NCBI RefSeq assembly: GCF_001940455.1
Contig: NZ_MKQR01000002.1
Coordinates: forward strand, 62,001 to 126,000
Origin: Actinokineospora bangkokensis
GTDB taxonomy: Bacteria > Actinomycetota > Actinomycetes > Mycobacteriales > Pseudonocardiaceae
Direction of reading: 5' to 3'
DNA length: 64,000 nucleotides
Numbering within the stretch: position 1 is the stretch's first letter; the number at the start of each line of letters is the position of its first letter. Below are positions 34,945-42,519 of this stretch, one piece after another. A program made the translations under genes and the position numbers. The notes beneath the pieces were generated by a model. It saw only the letters and a list, made by a program, of their open reading frames with translations, was not told where the DNA came from and did not search any database.

Positions 34945-34948
34945 CGGC

Positions 34949-34980
34949 TGACCGGGGGCGGGCGCCCCCGCCCCCGGTCA
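34949..34980. terminator. Terminator between lepA and the gene at 35018
   Basis: A perfect 14-bp stem (34949-34962 with 34967-34980) with a 4-base loop begins five bases after the lepA stop. It stands between converging genes and can act on both strands. No T run is present. Confidence 0.85.
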
Positions 34981-35017
34981 CCACCCGGGTCGGTCGGCAG
35001 GTGGCGCCGCCGCGGCC

Positions 35018-35656
35018 CTAGCGGCCTCGGGTGTCCAGCGCCTCGTCGAGCAGGTCCTCGAACGGGCGGTACTCGCGCTTGGTCCCGCGCGAGCGCAGCA
35101 CCAGCACCTCGTCGCCCGGGGTGAGCAGGAAGTCGGTGAGCGGGGCGGGGATCTCCTCGGCCCGCCGCACCGCCGTGAGGTCCACGGCCAGGTCCACCTC
35201 GGTGAGCGCGCCCGCCGGGTCGAGGTGGTTGACCAGCAGCACCCGCGTGCCCGGGCGCAGGCCCAGCTTGAGCAGGCCCCTGGCGTGCTCGACCTCCAGC
35301 CGGTGCCCGACGGAGACGTCCTTGGGCCGGGTCACCCGGAACGGGCCGTCCGGGCGCCGGTAGAGGCGCTCGTCGGTGCCCACCAGCCACTCGGCCACCG
35401 GCCAGCCCTCCAGCACCCGCTCGTAGCGGTAGCGCGCGTGGCCCAGGGGGCCGCGCCCCCGGCCCAGCGACCGCACCACCGGGGTGGGCGCGGCACCGGC
35501 GTCGCGGAACGCCGCGGCGGCGGAGGCCACCAGCGCGTCGACGACCTCGGCCGCGCGCGGCAGGCGGTCGACCTGGAAGTCCGCCTTGGCCCGGCGGCGC
35601 AGCGCCACCTCGTCCACGATCGTCTCGGACCGCCCGTACAGGTCCTCGAATGCCAC
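35018..35656 (-). CDS. Hypothetical protein
   Basis: A 212-aa soluble protein I do not recognise. It has no signal peptide or membrane segment. The N-terminus is MAFEDLYGRSETIVDEVALRRRA and the middle contains YRYERVLEGWPVAEWLVG; the C-terminal half is beta-rich (TRVLLVNHLDPAGALTEVDLAVDL). The GTG at 35656 has GGAGGAGG five to eight bases upstream, so translation should be efficient. It converges on lepA. The next gene upstream on the same strand is the HD protein, 126 bases away. Confidence 0.75.
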   Translation of the reverse strand: MAFEDLYGRSETIVDEVALRRRAKADFQVDRLPRAAEVVDALVASAAAAFRDAGAAPTPVVRSLGRGRGPLGHARYRYERVLEGWPVAEWLVGTDERLYRRPDGPFRVTRPKDVSVGHRLEVEHARGLLKLGLRPGTRVLLVNHLDPAGALTEVDLAVDLTAVRRAEEIPAPLTDFLLTPGDEVLVLRSRGTKREYRPFEDLLDEALDTRGR

Positions 35657-35782
35657 CCCGACCCCTCCTCCACGCTGAACACCGGGCGTATCGCCAGCGG
35701 GGGCCCGGTTGTGACTGCTCCCGGCGCGAAAGTTTCCCGATCGAGAGGGTCGCGATCGCGTGGGGGTCTGCCCGCGCCCGCC

Positions 35783-36217
35783 TCAGGCGGGGGCCGGTCC
35801 ACCCAGGACGGCCAGGGCGGCGGCGTACTTGGCCCGCAACCGCTCGCGGGTCGGCGCGTCGAGCAGCGCCAACCGGGCGGGGGAGCTGTTGTCGGCGATG
35901 TCGGCCCGCTTCACCGCGAGCGCGATCGGGTCGGCGCGCACCCGGGCCAGGTAGTCCGCCTGCGCCTCGCCGGGCCGCTTGCTCACCGCCTCCACGGCCG
36001 CCACCACCGGCGGCGGGCAGCCCGCGGCGAGCAGGTCGGCGGGGGTCACCGGGGTGTCCTCGACGACGTCGTGCAGCACGGCGGCCATCTTGCGGTGCTC
36101 GCCGTCGACCGCGGCCATCACCCGCAGCGGGTGGCCGATGTAGGGGCGGCCGGACTTGTCGACCTGCCCCGCGTGCGCCTCCCGCGCGATGCGGACCGCG
36201 TCCTCCAGGGTGAACAT
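35783..36217 (-). CDS. HD-domain small alarmone hydrolase-like protein
   Basis: A 144-aa single-domain protein resembling the hydrolase half of RelA/SpoT and the MESH1 type. The metal-binding residues are HAGQVDKSGRPYIGHP (first His set), VLHDVVEDTPVT (the HD motif with the ED pair) and KRADIADNSS (the distal Asp). It may remove (p)ppGpp or a related nucleotide. There is no synthetase domain. It is divergent from the 49-aa gene at 36265. The function is inferred from motif layout only. Confidence 0.85.
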   Translation of the reverse strand: MFTLEDAVRIAREAHAGQVDKSGRPYIGHPLRVMAAVDGEHRKMAAVLHDVVEDTPVTPADLLAAGCPPPVVAAVEAVSKRPGEAQADYLARVRADPIALAVKRADIADNSSPARLALLDAPTRERLRAKYAAALAVLGGPAPA

Positions 36218-36264
36218 GCCGACACGGTAATTCGCGGGGCCGCCCGCCGGTACCGTTCCGCGTC

Positions 36265-36414
36265 GTGAGCAGCTTCCTCACCCCCACCGGGGAGGACGCG
36301 CCCTGGGACATCGCGGGACTGCCGTTCCTGGTGCTGTTCTGGGCGGGTGCGCTGGTGGCGCTCGGGATGGTGGACGTGCTGCACCGGGTCCTGCGCCCGA
36401 TCCGCCAGGCCTGA
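36265..36414 (+). CDS. Small single-pass membrane protein, 49 aa
   Basis: This short frame (GTG start, TGA stop) encodes a 49-aa product with a hydrophobic helix, LPFLVLFWAGALVALGMVDVL, at about residues 18-38, a charged N-terminal part (GEDAPWD) and a basic C-terminus (HRVLRPIRQA). There is no ribosome site; TACCGT at 36251-36256 could be the -10 of a leaderless transcript. Codon third positions are strongly GC, as in real genes here. It sits 92 bases before the Cys-tailed membrane protein gene and may be co-expressed. Confidence 0.6.
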   Translation: MSSFLTPTGEDAPWDIAGLPFLVLFWAGALVALGMVDVLHRVLRPIRQA

Positions 36415-36506
36415 CCGCAACCGAACGCCCCCGCCGTGCGTCGGAACAGCGCGGGGTTCACCCGTTGGTGGGCAGACTGAGGTGGCACGAGGCGGTAGGA
36501 GGGGCG

Positions 36507-37433
36507 ATGGAGCCGTGGGGGTTGTCGGGGCCTGCATTCCTCGGCCTGTACTGGGTGGCGCTGGCCGTGGTGTTCGTCGCGGGCCTGGTGCTGGTGGTCC
36601 GGGCGAGGTCGGGTGGGGCGAGCGCCCCGGACCGGGGGAGCCTGGACGAGTACCAGCTCGCATGGCTGTCCGGCGGGCCGCTGCGCGTGACGCAGACGGC
36701 CGTGGCGGGCCTGCTCGCGCGCGGCGCGCTGCGGGTCAACCGCGGCGGTGACCTCAAGCCGACCGGGGTGAGCGGGGGTGCGGCGGACCCGGTGCAGGCC
36801 CAGGTGCTGCGCGCGGTGGGCCAGAAGGCCAAGGTCTCCCGGCTGGACAAGCTCCGGCTGGAGGAGACCCGCATCGGCAAGGACCTCGCCGCCGACCTGG
36901 TCAACCGCGGCTACATGACCCGGCCGGGGGCCTCGAACGGGCCGCGCCTGGTGTCGGTGGCCTTCGCGGTGCTGCTGGTCGTGGGCGTGGCGCGCCTGGT
37001 CAACGGCGTGCGGTTGGACCGGCCGGTGGGCAACCTGATCTTCGCGCTGATCGTCACCGCGATCCTGTGGCTTGTGCTGCGGGCGGTGGCCAGCAGCCGC
37101 AGGCCCAAGCCGACCGCCAAGGGCCGCGCCGAGCTGAACCGGGCCCGCGCCGCCAGCCCCCGCGGCGGCGTCCCGCACGGCGCGGTCGCGGCCGGTGCGG
37201 GGGTGGGCCTGGCCGTGCTGGCCCCGGTCGCCCTCTACGGCCTCACCGAGTACCCCGACGACGAGATGAGCGAGATCTTCGCCCTCAACGCCCAGCGCAC
37301 CACCGGCGGTGACGGCGGCAGCAGCGGCAGTTCCTGCTCGTCGAGCAGCTGCTCCAGCAGCTCCAGCTGTTCCAGCGGCAGCTCCTGCGGCGGGGGCGGC
37401 GGCTGCGGTGGCGGTGGCGGCTGCGGCGGCTGA
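36507..37433 (+). CDS. TIGR04222-type membrane protein with Cys/Ser/Gly tail
   Basis: A 308-aa membrane protein. Residues 7-30 are hydrophobic (FLGLYWVALAVVFVAGLVLVV). The conserved block DEYQLAWLSGGPLRVTQTAVAGLLARGALRV marks the TIGR04222 family. Two more hydrophobic segments lie in the middle, and another precedes the tail. The last 35 residues hold six cysteines at near-regular spacing, separated by runs of Ser then Gly (four, then five residues each time), so the pattern is C-x5-C repeated. The tail may bind metal or be modified. ATG at 36507 has GGAGG upstream. Function unknown. Confidence 0.85.
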   Translation: MEPWGLSGPAFLGLYWVALAVVFVAGLVLVVRARSGGASAPDRGSLDEYQLAWLSGGPLRVTQTAVAGLLARGALRVNRGGDLKPTGVSGGAADPVQAQVLRAVGQKAKVSRLDKLRLEETRIGKDLAADLVNRGYMTRPGASNGPRLVSVAFAVLLVVGVARLVNGVRLDRPVGNLIFALIVTAILWLVLRAVASSRRPKPTAKGRAELNRARAASPRGGVPHGAVAAGAGVGLAVLAPVALYGLTEYPDDEMSEIFALNAQRTTGGDGGSSGSSCSSSSCSSSSSCSSGSSCGGGGGCGGGGGCGG

Positions 37434-37494
37434 CCCCGCCGCCCGGAGCGCCCCTGGCACCGGGCTCCGGCGCCCGGGGGCGGGCGGAGTGTGC

Positions 37495-37800
37495 TCAGCC
37501 CTCCAGGCGGACGGTGACCTTGCGGTCGCTGTCCTGGGTGGCTTCCACGGCGTCGTCGAGGACCGAGCGGATGCCCCGGTAGCCCACCGGGTCCGCGCCC
37601 GCCAGCACCTCCGGGTGCGACCACACCAGCACGTGCTCGCCCGCGGGCAGCCACGACAGGTCCGTCAGCGAGTCGAACAGCGCGTCCAGGTTGTGCCCGA
37701 ACCAGTCGGGGAAGGCCATGGCCTCCGCGACCGCGGTCAGCATCGCCCGCTTGGAGCGCACCAGGGTCCCGTCCACCTGGTGCTCGGCGCGTGCGGTCAC
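37495..37800 (-). CDS. Barstar-family ribonuclease inhibitor
   Basis: A 101-aa protein with KRAMLTAVAEAMAFPDWFGHNLDALFDSLTDLSWLP, which matches the barstar helix that plugs the RNase active site (FPxWFGxNLDAL ... D). It is acidic and has no signal peptide, so it stays in the cytoplasm and protects the producer. The GTG start overlaps the stop of the RNase gene by four bases, so inhibitor synthesis is tied to that of the enzyme. Confidence 0.92.
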   Translation of the reverse strand: MTARAEHQVDGTLVRSKRAMLTAVAEAMAFPDWFGHNLDALFDSLTDLSWLPAGEHVLVWSHPEVLAGADPVGYRGIRSVLDDAVEATQDSDRKVTVRLEG

Positions 37801-38279
37801 CGGGCCACGTCCACGGCGACGAACGACCCGTAGTGGTCCTCGGTGTAGTAGACCTCCCGCTCGGCGCCGGTGATCAGGCGCCGGGCGCCGCGGTCGGGAC
37901 TGCCTGGGGTGGGCACGGTGTACTCCTTGTAGTAGCCGGACGACTCCTTCGGCAGCCTGCCCTCCCGGTTCTGGAAGGTCACCCCGTCGTTGCGCGGGTA
38001 CGGGAAGGGGCCGCCGCCCTCGATCAGCGCCCAGGTGTCGCGGGCTTGGCGGGGCAGCGACGACAGCGGCTCGACCGCCATCCCCGCCGGTGCCGTGACC
38101 CCCGCTGCCCGGCTCGACGGGGACGGGGAAGACGGGGACCCGCTGGACCGCGCGGTGCTCGTCGGCGCCGCGGCGCCCGCGGGGGCGTCGTCGTCGGTGG
38201 AGACCTTGGTCAGCCACCCCAGCAGCACCAGCAGGACCAGGCCGACGAGTGCGCCGGTGATGCGTTTGCGCGAACCCAC
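37797..38279 (-). CDS. Secreted guanyl-specific ribonuclease (RNase Sa/barnase family)
   Basis: A 160-aa protein. An N-terminal hydrophobic segment (residues 7-25, ITGALVGLVLLVLLGWLTK) exports or anchors it, followed by a Ser/Pro/Ala linker. The mature domain from about residue 70 resembles RNase Sa: FPYPRNDGVTFQNREGRLP, then the catalytic Glu119 (YYKEYTV), Arg133/134 (GARRLITG) and His149 (EDHYGSF). It cleaves RNA after G. The immediate downstream gene is its barstar-type inhibitor. Confidence 0.93.
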   Translation of the reverse strand: MGSRKRITGALVGLVLLVLLGWLTKVSTDDDAPAGAAAPTSTARSSGSPSSPSPSSRAAGVTAPAGMAVEPLSSLPRQARDTWALIEGGGPFPYPRNDGVTFQNREGRLPKESSGYYKEYTVPTPGSPDRGARRLITGAEREVYYTEDHYGSFVAVDVAR

Positions 38280-38302
38280 CGGCCCAGCCTACGAACCGGC
38301 GG

Positions 38303-38533
38303 TCAGGAATCGGCGCCGGGGCCCACCGGGGGGACCGGGGCGGGCGCGGCCGCGGCCTCGTCCCCGGCGCCGCCGGAGCGCGGCGAGGTGCGGTCGAACA
38401 CCCAGTCGATCAGCCACGCCGCGACCACGCACAGCGGCAGCAGCACGGCCATGACCAGCGCGAACTGCAGGACGAACGGGGCGCTGCTCAGCCACAGCTC
38501 CACGTCGTTCCACCAGTCCGAGATGCCCTGCAC
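38303..38533 (-). CDS. Small membrane protein, 76 aa
   Basis: A 76-aa protein with one hydrophobic helix (FVLQFALVMAVLLPLCVVAAWLI) at about residues 20-43, an aromatic N-terminus (MQGISDWWNDVELWL) and a Pro/Ala/acidic tail. It lies 23 bases upstream of the RNase gene on the same strand and may share its transcript. I do not recognise a characterised homologue. The codon use and length look like a real conserved actinobacterial protein. Confidence 0.7.
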   Translation of the reverse strand: MQGISDWWNDVELWLSSAPFVLQFALVMAVLLPLCVVAAWLIDWVFDRTSPRSGGAGDEAAAAPAPVPPVGPGADS

Positions 38534-38600
38534 CCGGCCCAGAGTAGACCTGGGCCACTTCCGCGGGGCGTGCGACCGTTGTCACGGCTATGTTGCACCC

Positions 38601-39566
38601 ATGTTCGCTGTCTACGCCTCCGAGCCGAACCCGGACGACCCGCTGGCCTCGCTGACGATCGGTGAGCGCCCCGAGCCCGAGGTCCCCGAGGGCTGGGTGC
38701 GGGTGGCGGTGAAGGCGGCGAGCCTGAACATGCACGACCTGTGGACGCTGCGCGGGGTCGGCATCAAGGCCGAGCGGTTCCCGATGACCCTGGGCTGCGA
38801 CGGGGCGGGGGTGCTCGACGACGGCACCGAGGTCGTGCTGCACTCGGTGATCGGCGACCCGACCTGGAGCGGCGACGAGACGCTGGACCCGACCCGCACG
38901 CTGCTCACCGAGAAGCACCAGGGCGCCTTCGCCGACTACGTGGTGGTGCCCCGGCGCAACGCGCTGCCCAAGCCCGCCGGGCTGAGCTTCGCGGAGGCCG
39001 CGTGCATGGGCACCGCCTGGCTGACCGCCTACCGGATGATCTTCGTCAAGTCCGGGCTGCGCCCCGGGCAGACGATGCTGGTGCAGGGCGCCTCCGGCGG
39101 GGTGTCCACCGCGCTGATCGTGCTGGGCAAGGCGGCGGGCCTGCGGGTGTGGGTCACCGGGCGCTCCGCGGACAAGCGCGCGCTGGCCTCGTCGCTGGGC
39201 GCGCACGAGGTGTTCGAGTCCGGGGAGCGGCTGCCGGAGAAGGTCGACGCGGTGTTCGAGACCGTGGGCAAGGCGACCTGGTCGCACTCGATGCGCGCGC
39301 TCAAGCCCGGCGGCGCCATCGTGGTGTCGGGCTCCACCTCCGGCCCGGACCCGAGCGCCGACCTGCAGCGGCTGTTCTTCCTGCAGCTGAACGTGATCGG
39401 CTCCACCATGGGCACCCGCGAGGAGCTGGGCGACCTGCTGCGCTTCTGCGACATCGCGGGCATCAAGCCCACGATCGGCTCGCAGCTGCCGATGACCGAG
39501 GCCAGGGCCGCGCTGGAGGCGATGCAGGCGGGCGAGACCGCGGGCAAGATCGTCCTGACCCGCTGA
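38601..39566 (+). CDS. Zinc-type alcohol dehydrogenase-like / quinone oxidoreductase family protein
   Basis: A 321-aa medium-chain dehydrogenase/reductase. The N-terminal GroES-like domain includes KAASLNMHDLWTLRG and the GCDGAGVL motif; the NAD(P)-binding domain has MLVQGASGGVSTALI. The cysteines that hold catalytic zinc in true alcohol dehydrogenases are not evident, so it is closer to the quinone oxidoreductase side. TATGTT six bases before the ATG suggests a leaderless transcript. A 20-bp palindrome follows the stop. Confidence 0.88.
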   Translation: MFAVYASEPNPDDPLASLTIGERPEPEVPEGWVRVAVKAASLNMHDLWTLRGVGIKAERFPMTLGCDGAGVLDDGTEVVLHSVIGDPTWSGDETLDPTRTLLTEKHQGAFADYVVVPRRNALPKPAGLSFAEAACMGTAWLTAYRMIFVKSGLRPGQTMLVQGASGGVSTALIVLGKAAGLRVWVTGRSADKRALASSLGAHEVFESGERLPEKVDAVFETVGKATWSHSMRALKPGGAIVVSGSTSGPDPSADLQRLFFLQLNVIGSTMGTREELGDLLRFCDIAGIKPTIGSQLPMTEARAALEAMQAGETAGKIVLTR

Positions 39567-39575
39567 CCGCGCCGC

Positions 39576-39595
39576 CCCGCCGCGGCCGCGGCGGG
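39576..39595 (+). terminator. Palindrome after the oxidoreductase gene
   Basis: A perfect 20-bp GC palindrome, ten bases past the stop codon, could fold as a terminator hairpin. There is no T tract. It precedes the putative promoter of the nitronate monooxygenase gene. Confidence 0.45.
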
Positions 39596-39613
39596 TGGGC
39601 TACCGTCGGGGTC

Positions 39614-40669
39614 GTGATCGCCGAGACGCGCGTCCCGATCGTGGTGGCCCCGATGGCGGGTGGTCCGTCCACCCCGGAGCTGGTCGCGGCGGTGGCCGGG
39701 GCGGGGGCGTTCGGGTTCCTCGCGGGCGGCATGCTCACCCCGGACCGGCTGCGCGCGCAGGTCGAGCGCACCCGGGAGCTGACCGCGCTGCCCTTCGGCG
39801 CCAACCTGTTCGTGCCCAGCCGGGAGTCCTCCGCCGACGTCGAGGGCTACCGGCGGCGCGTGCTCGCCGAGGCCGAGCGCCGCGGCGTCGCCCTGGGCGA
39901 GCCGGTGTGGGACGACGATGCCTACCCGGCCAAGGTGGACGTGCTCGTGGAGACCGGGGTCCCGGTGGTGTCGTTCACCTTCGGCCTGCCCCGACCGTCT
40001 GATGTGGACAGGTTCAAGGCGGCGGGCGCGACGGTCGTCATGACCGTCACCACGCCCGCCGAGGCGCGCGCGGCCGCCGTGGCGGGCGCGGACGTGCTGT
40101 GCGTGCAGGGTTCCGCGGCGGGCGGCCACCGGGGCGTGTTCATCGACGACCCCGTCCACCCGGCGGGCGCGCCGTCCTACGACCTGCTCCCCCTGCTGCG
40201 CCTGGTGGCGACGCAGACCGACCTGCCGCTGGTGGCCGCGGGCGGCATCGCGCACGGGGCCGACGTGGCCGCGGTGCTGGCTTCCGGGGCGGTGGCCGCG
40301 CAGCTGGGCACGGCGTTCCTGCGCTGCCCGGAGGCCGGGACGCCCGCGGCCCACCGCGCCGCGCTGGCCGAGGGCGACCGGGAGACGGCGGTGACGCGTG
40401 CCTTCTCCGGCCGCCCCGCCCGCGGCCTGGTGAACCGGTTCATGGCCGACCACGGCGCGAGCGCCCCGGCCGCGTACCCGGACGTCAACAACCTCACCAA
40501 GCCGCTGCGCGCGGCCTCGGCGGCGGCGTCGGACCCGGAGGCGATGTCGCTGTGGGCGGGCCAGGCGTACCCGGTGGCGGGCGAGCGGCCCGCCGCCGAG
40601 GTGGTGGCCGACCTGGCCGAGCAGGCCAGGCGCGCGGTGGCCCGCCTGTCGGCCAGGGTGATCGGCTGA
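39614..40669 (+). CDS. Nitronate monooxygenase family FMN protein
   Basis: A 351-aa TIM-barrel flavoprotein. Typical segments are VPIVVAPMAGGPSTPELVAAVAGAGAFGFLAGG at the N-terminus, CVQGSAAGGHRG with the catalytic His region, and LVAAGGIAHGADVAAVLASGAVAAQLGTAFL, the FMN phosphate site. It oxidises nitronates or related compounds. TACCGT at 39601-39606 lies seven bases before the GTG, which has no ribosome-binding site, so the message is probably leaderless. It converges on the enoyl-CoA hydratase gene with seven bases between them. Confidence 0.9.
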   Translation: MIAETRVPIVVAPMAGGPSTPELVAAVAGAGAFGFLAGGMLTPDRLRAQVERTRELTALPFGANLFVPSRESSADVEGYRRRVLAEAERRGVALGEPVWDDDAYPAKVDVLVETGVPVVSFTFGLPRPSDVDRFKAAGATVVMTVTTPAEARAAAVAGADVLCVQGSAAGGHRGVFIDDPVHPAGAPSYDLLPLLRLVATQTDLPLVAAGGIAHGADVAAVLASGAVAAQLGTAFLRCPEAGTPAAHRAALAEGDRETAVTRAFSGRPARGLVNRFMADHGASAPAAYPDVNNLTKPLRAASAAASDPEAMSLWAGQAYPVAGERPAAEVVADLAEQARRAVARLSARVIG

Positions 40670-40676
40670 GCGGCGC

Positions 40677-41444
40677 TCAGGGGACCCAGTTCGCCTTGCG
40701 CTTCTGGGCGAAGGCGGTGATGCCCTCCTGGCCCTCCGCGCTGGCGAAGAAGCCCGCGGACAGCCGCAGCATCTCGCTGAAGTCCGCCGACATCGACTCC
40801 GCCGGGGCCCGGCGCAGCATCTGCTTGGTCGCGGCCAGCGCCTTGGGCCCGCCCAGGGCGAGCATGTCGGTGTAGCGGTCGACCTCGGCGTCGAGGTCGT
40901 CGGCGGGGACCGCGGAGTTGATCAGGCCGATGGCGACCGCGCGCCGGGCGTCGAAGGTCTCGCCGGTGAGGAAGAGCTCGTGCGCGGCGCGGGGGAGCAG
41001 GCGGGGCAGGACGGTGACGGAGATGACCGCCGGGACCACGCCGATGCGCACCTCGGTGAAGGCGAAGGTGGCCGACTCGGCGGCCACGGCGATGTCCGCG
41101 GCGGCCACGATGCCCACCCCGCCCGCGCGCGCCGGGCCCGCCAGGCGCGCCACGACGGGGGTGGGGGAGGTCCAGATCTGCTCCAGGATCGCCGGGAACT
41201 CGTTGACGCCCTGGGCGCCCGCCGCGGCCCCGCCCGCCTCCTTGAGGTCCATGCCGGAGCAGAACACCGGGCCGGTGTGGTCGAGCACGACCACCCGCAC
41301 CGCCTCGTCCTCGGCGGCCCGGGACAGCCCGTCGCGCAGCTCGGCCCGCAGCTGGGCGGAGAGCGCGTTGCGGTTGTGCGGGGAGTCCAGGGTGATGCGG
41401 GCTACCCCGCCGGTCACGTCGTAGTGCACCAGCTCGTCGGCCAT
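40677..41444 (-). CDS. Enoyl-CoA hydratase/isomerase family protein
   Basis: A 255-aa crotonase-fold protein. The signatures are RITLDSPHNRNALS, FCSGMDLKEAG (oxyanion hole) and ARAGGVGIVAAADIAVA. The catalytic Glu positions of true hydratases are not clear: the segment after the oxyanion hole reads ESATFAFTEVRIGVVP with one Glu. The exact reaction, hydration or another crotonase chemistry, is therefore open. No fatty acid oxidation genes are next to it. Confidence 0.9.
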   Translation of the reverse strand: MADELVHYDVTGGVARITLDSPHNRNALSAQLRAELRDGLSRAAEDEAVRVVVLDHTGPVFCSGMDLKEAGGAAAGAQGVNEFPAILEQIWTSPTPVVARLAGPARAGGVGIVAAADIAVAAESATFAFTEVRIGVVPAVISVTVLPRLLPRAAHELFLTGETFDARRAVAIGLINSAVPADDLDAEVDRYTDMLALGGPKALAATKQMLRRAPAESMSADFSEMLRLSAGFFASAEGQEGITAFAQKRKANWVP

Positions 41445-41471
41445 GGGCTCACCCTAGGACACGAGCGGGCC

Positions 41472-41930
41472 TCAGTGGTGGTAGCCGTGGACCACCGCAT
41501 GCCCCTTGCCGCGGCCGATCATCCACTTGTTCACCGGCACAGTCAGCGCGAACGCGATCGCGAGCGAACCCGCCAAGGACAACCAGAAGAGCGGGCTGGC
41601 GAGGGTGGCGGTCATGGCCCCGGGGACGACCACCATCACCGCGTTGTCGACGACCTCCATGGTCGCGATCGACACCGTGTCGGCCGCCAGCGCGACGCCG
41701 AGCGCGGTGGACAGGGCCACCCCGGCGCGCACGACCGAGCGGGCGGTCAGCGCGTAGCCGAAGGCGAAGGCCAAGGCGATCGAGGCGACCACGGTGCCCG
41801 CGGTCGACCAGCCGAAGGCCGTGCCCAGCACCATGCCCAGGACCTCGCCCACCGCGCAGCCGGTGAGGCAGTGCAGCGTCGCCGAGATCGCGCTCCGCCA
41901 GGTGGCGGGCATCGCGTGTGCGTGCTCCAT
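41472..41930 (-). CDS. DUF4396 membrane protein
   Basis: A 152-aa protein with four hydrophobic segments and the family pattern LHCLTGCAVGEVLGMVLG, which contains closely spaced Cys residues within the membrane. The C-terminus is His-rich (GKGHAVVHGYHH), and MEHAHAM opens it, both suited to metal contact. It is transcribed from a promoter that overlaps a CsoR-type operator, which points to a role in copper or persulfide response. The activity is unknown. Confidence 0.85.
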   Translation of the reverse strand: MEHAHAMPATWRSAISATLHCLTGCAVGEVLGMVLGTAFGWSTAGTVVASIALAFAFGYALTARSVVRAGVALSTALGVALAADTVSIATMEVVDNAVMVVVPGAMTATLASPLFWLSLAGSLAIAFALTVPVNKWMIGRGKGHAVVHGYHH

Positions 41931-41942
41931 GCCCGGTGCAAC

Positions 41943-41957
41943 TACCCCCTGGGGGTA
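41943..41957. promoter_or_regulatory. CsoR-family-type operator in a divergent promoter
   Basis: TACCCCC and GGGGGTA face each other across one T. C-tract/G-tract palindromes of this kind are the operators of CsoR/CstR/RcnR regulators. It stands 12 bases from the DUF4396 start codon and 25 bases from the divergent gene at 41983, within a 52-base intergenic gap. No csoR gene lies in the window, so the regulator would be encoded elsewhere. Confidence 0.65.
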
Positions 41958-41982
41958 TTTGTTCCCGTGCGAGGATGGTGCC

Positions 41983-42465
41983 GTGACGGAGCAGGGGTTC
42001 AGCTGGCCCGCGAGCGGGACCCGGCGCCTCGGGCGGGCCGGCTACCGGCTGTGGAAGCTGGGGCTGGTACCCGGGGTGCCCGCGGTGGCGCTGCTGCCCT
42101 GGGGATTTGGCGCCGCGGTCGCTGTCGGCTCGGTGGTCGGCTTCTGCGCGTGGGGCGTGTGGCAGGACAGGCGGGTCCCGCGCGTGCTCGACGTTGCGGA
42201 CGGGTGGGCGGTGTTCTCCGCTGCGCGTCGTCAGTGGCGCGTCGAGTTGGGGGAGCGGGTCGTTCTCTCCGTGGTGCACCGGGGCAAGGTGTCCGGCGAA
42301 CCGCGGTGGACGACCATCGCCTGCGCCCACGACGGGCGCCCGTTCGCGGAGGTCGACGGCCCGTACGACGGCGAGGTGGCCGGTCGGTTGGCCGCCGCGG
42401 TCGGCGGCTCGGTGCAGGTGCGCGAGGAGGACCGGCGGGCGGGTGCCCGGTCCGCGCGCGGCTGA
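41983..42465 (+). CDS. Membrane protein with PH-like domain, hypothetical
   Basis: A 160-aa protein. A hydrophobic region at about residues 25-55 (LVPGVPAVALLPWGFGAAVAVGSVVGFCAW) probably spans the membrane once or twice, followed by a soluble part of strands resembling a PH-like domain (VLDVADGWAVFSAARRQWRVELGERVVLSVVHRG). I do not recognise its function. It shares a short divergent intergenic region, with its CsoR-type operator, with the DUF4396 gene. Confidence 0.7.
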   Translation: MTEQGFSWPASGTRRLGRAGYRLWKLGLVPGVPAVALLPWGFGAAVAVGSVVGFCAWGVWQDRRVPRVLDVADGWAVFSAARRQWRVELGERVVLSVVHRGKVSGEPRWTTIACAHDGRPFAEVDGPYDGEVAGRLAAAVGGSVQVREEDRRAGARSARG

Positions 42466-42501
42466 GCCCGGGGCGCGGACCGCGTCGTCCGCGCCCCGGG
42501 C
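42466..42501. terminator. Terminator between converging genes
   Basis: A perfect 15-bp GC stem (42466-42480 with 42487-42501) with a 6-base loop starts directly after the stop codon of the gene at 41983 and ends 19 bases before the stop of the opposite-strand gene. It can serve both strands. Confidence 0.85.
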
Positions 42502-42519
42502 CCCGGGCGGCGCTGCCCG

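Noticed and set aside
37434-37494. Terminator between the Cys-tailed protein and barstar
   Set aside because: The region is GC-rich with several short competing stems but no single clean hairpin, so I did not annotate it.
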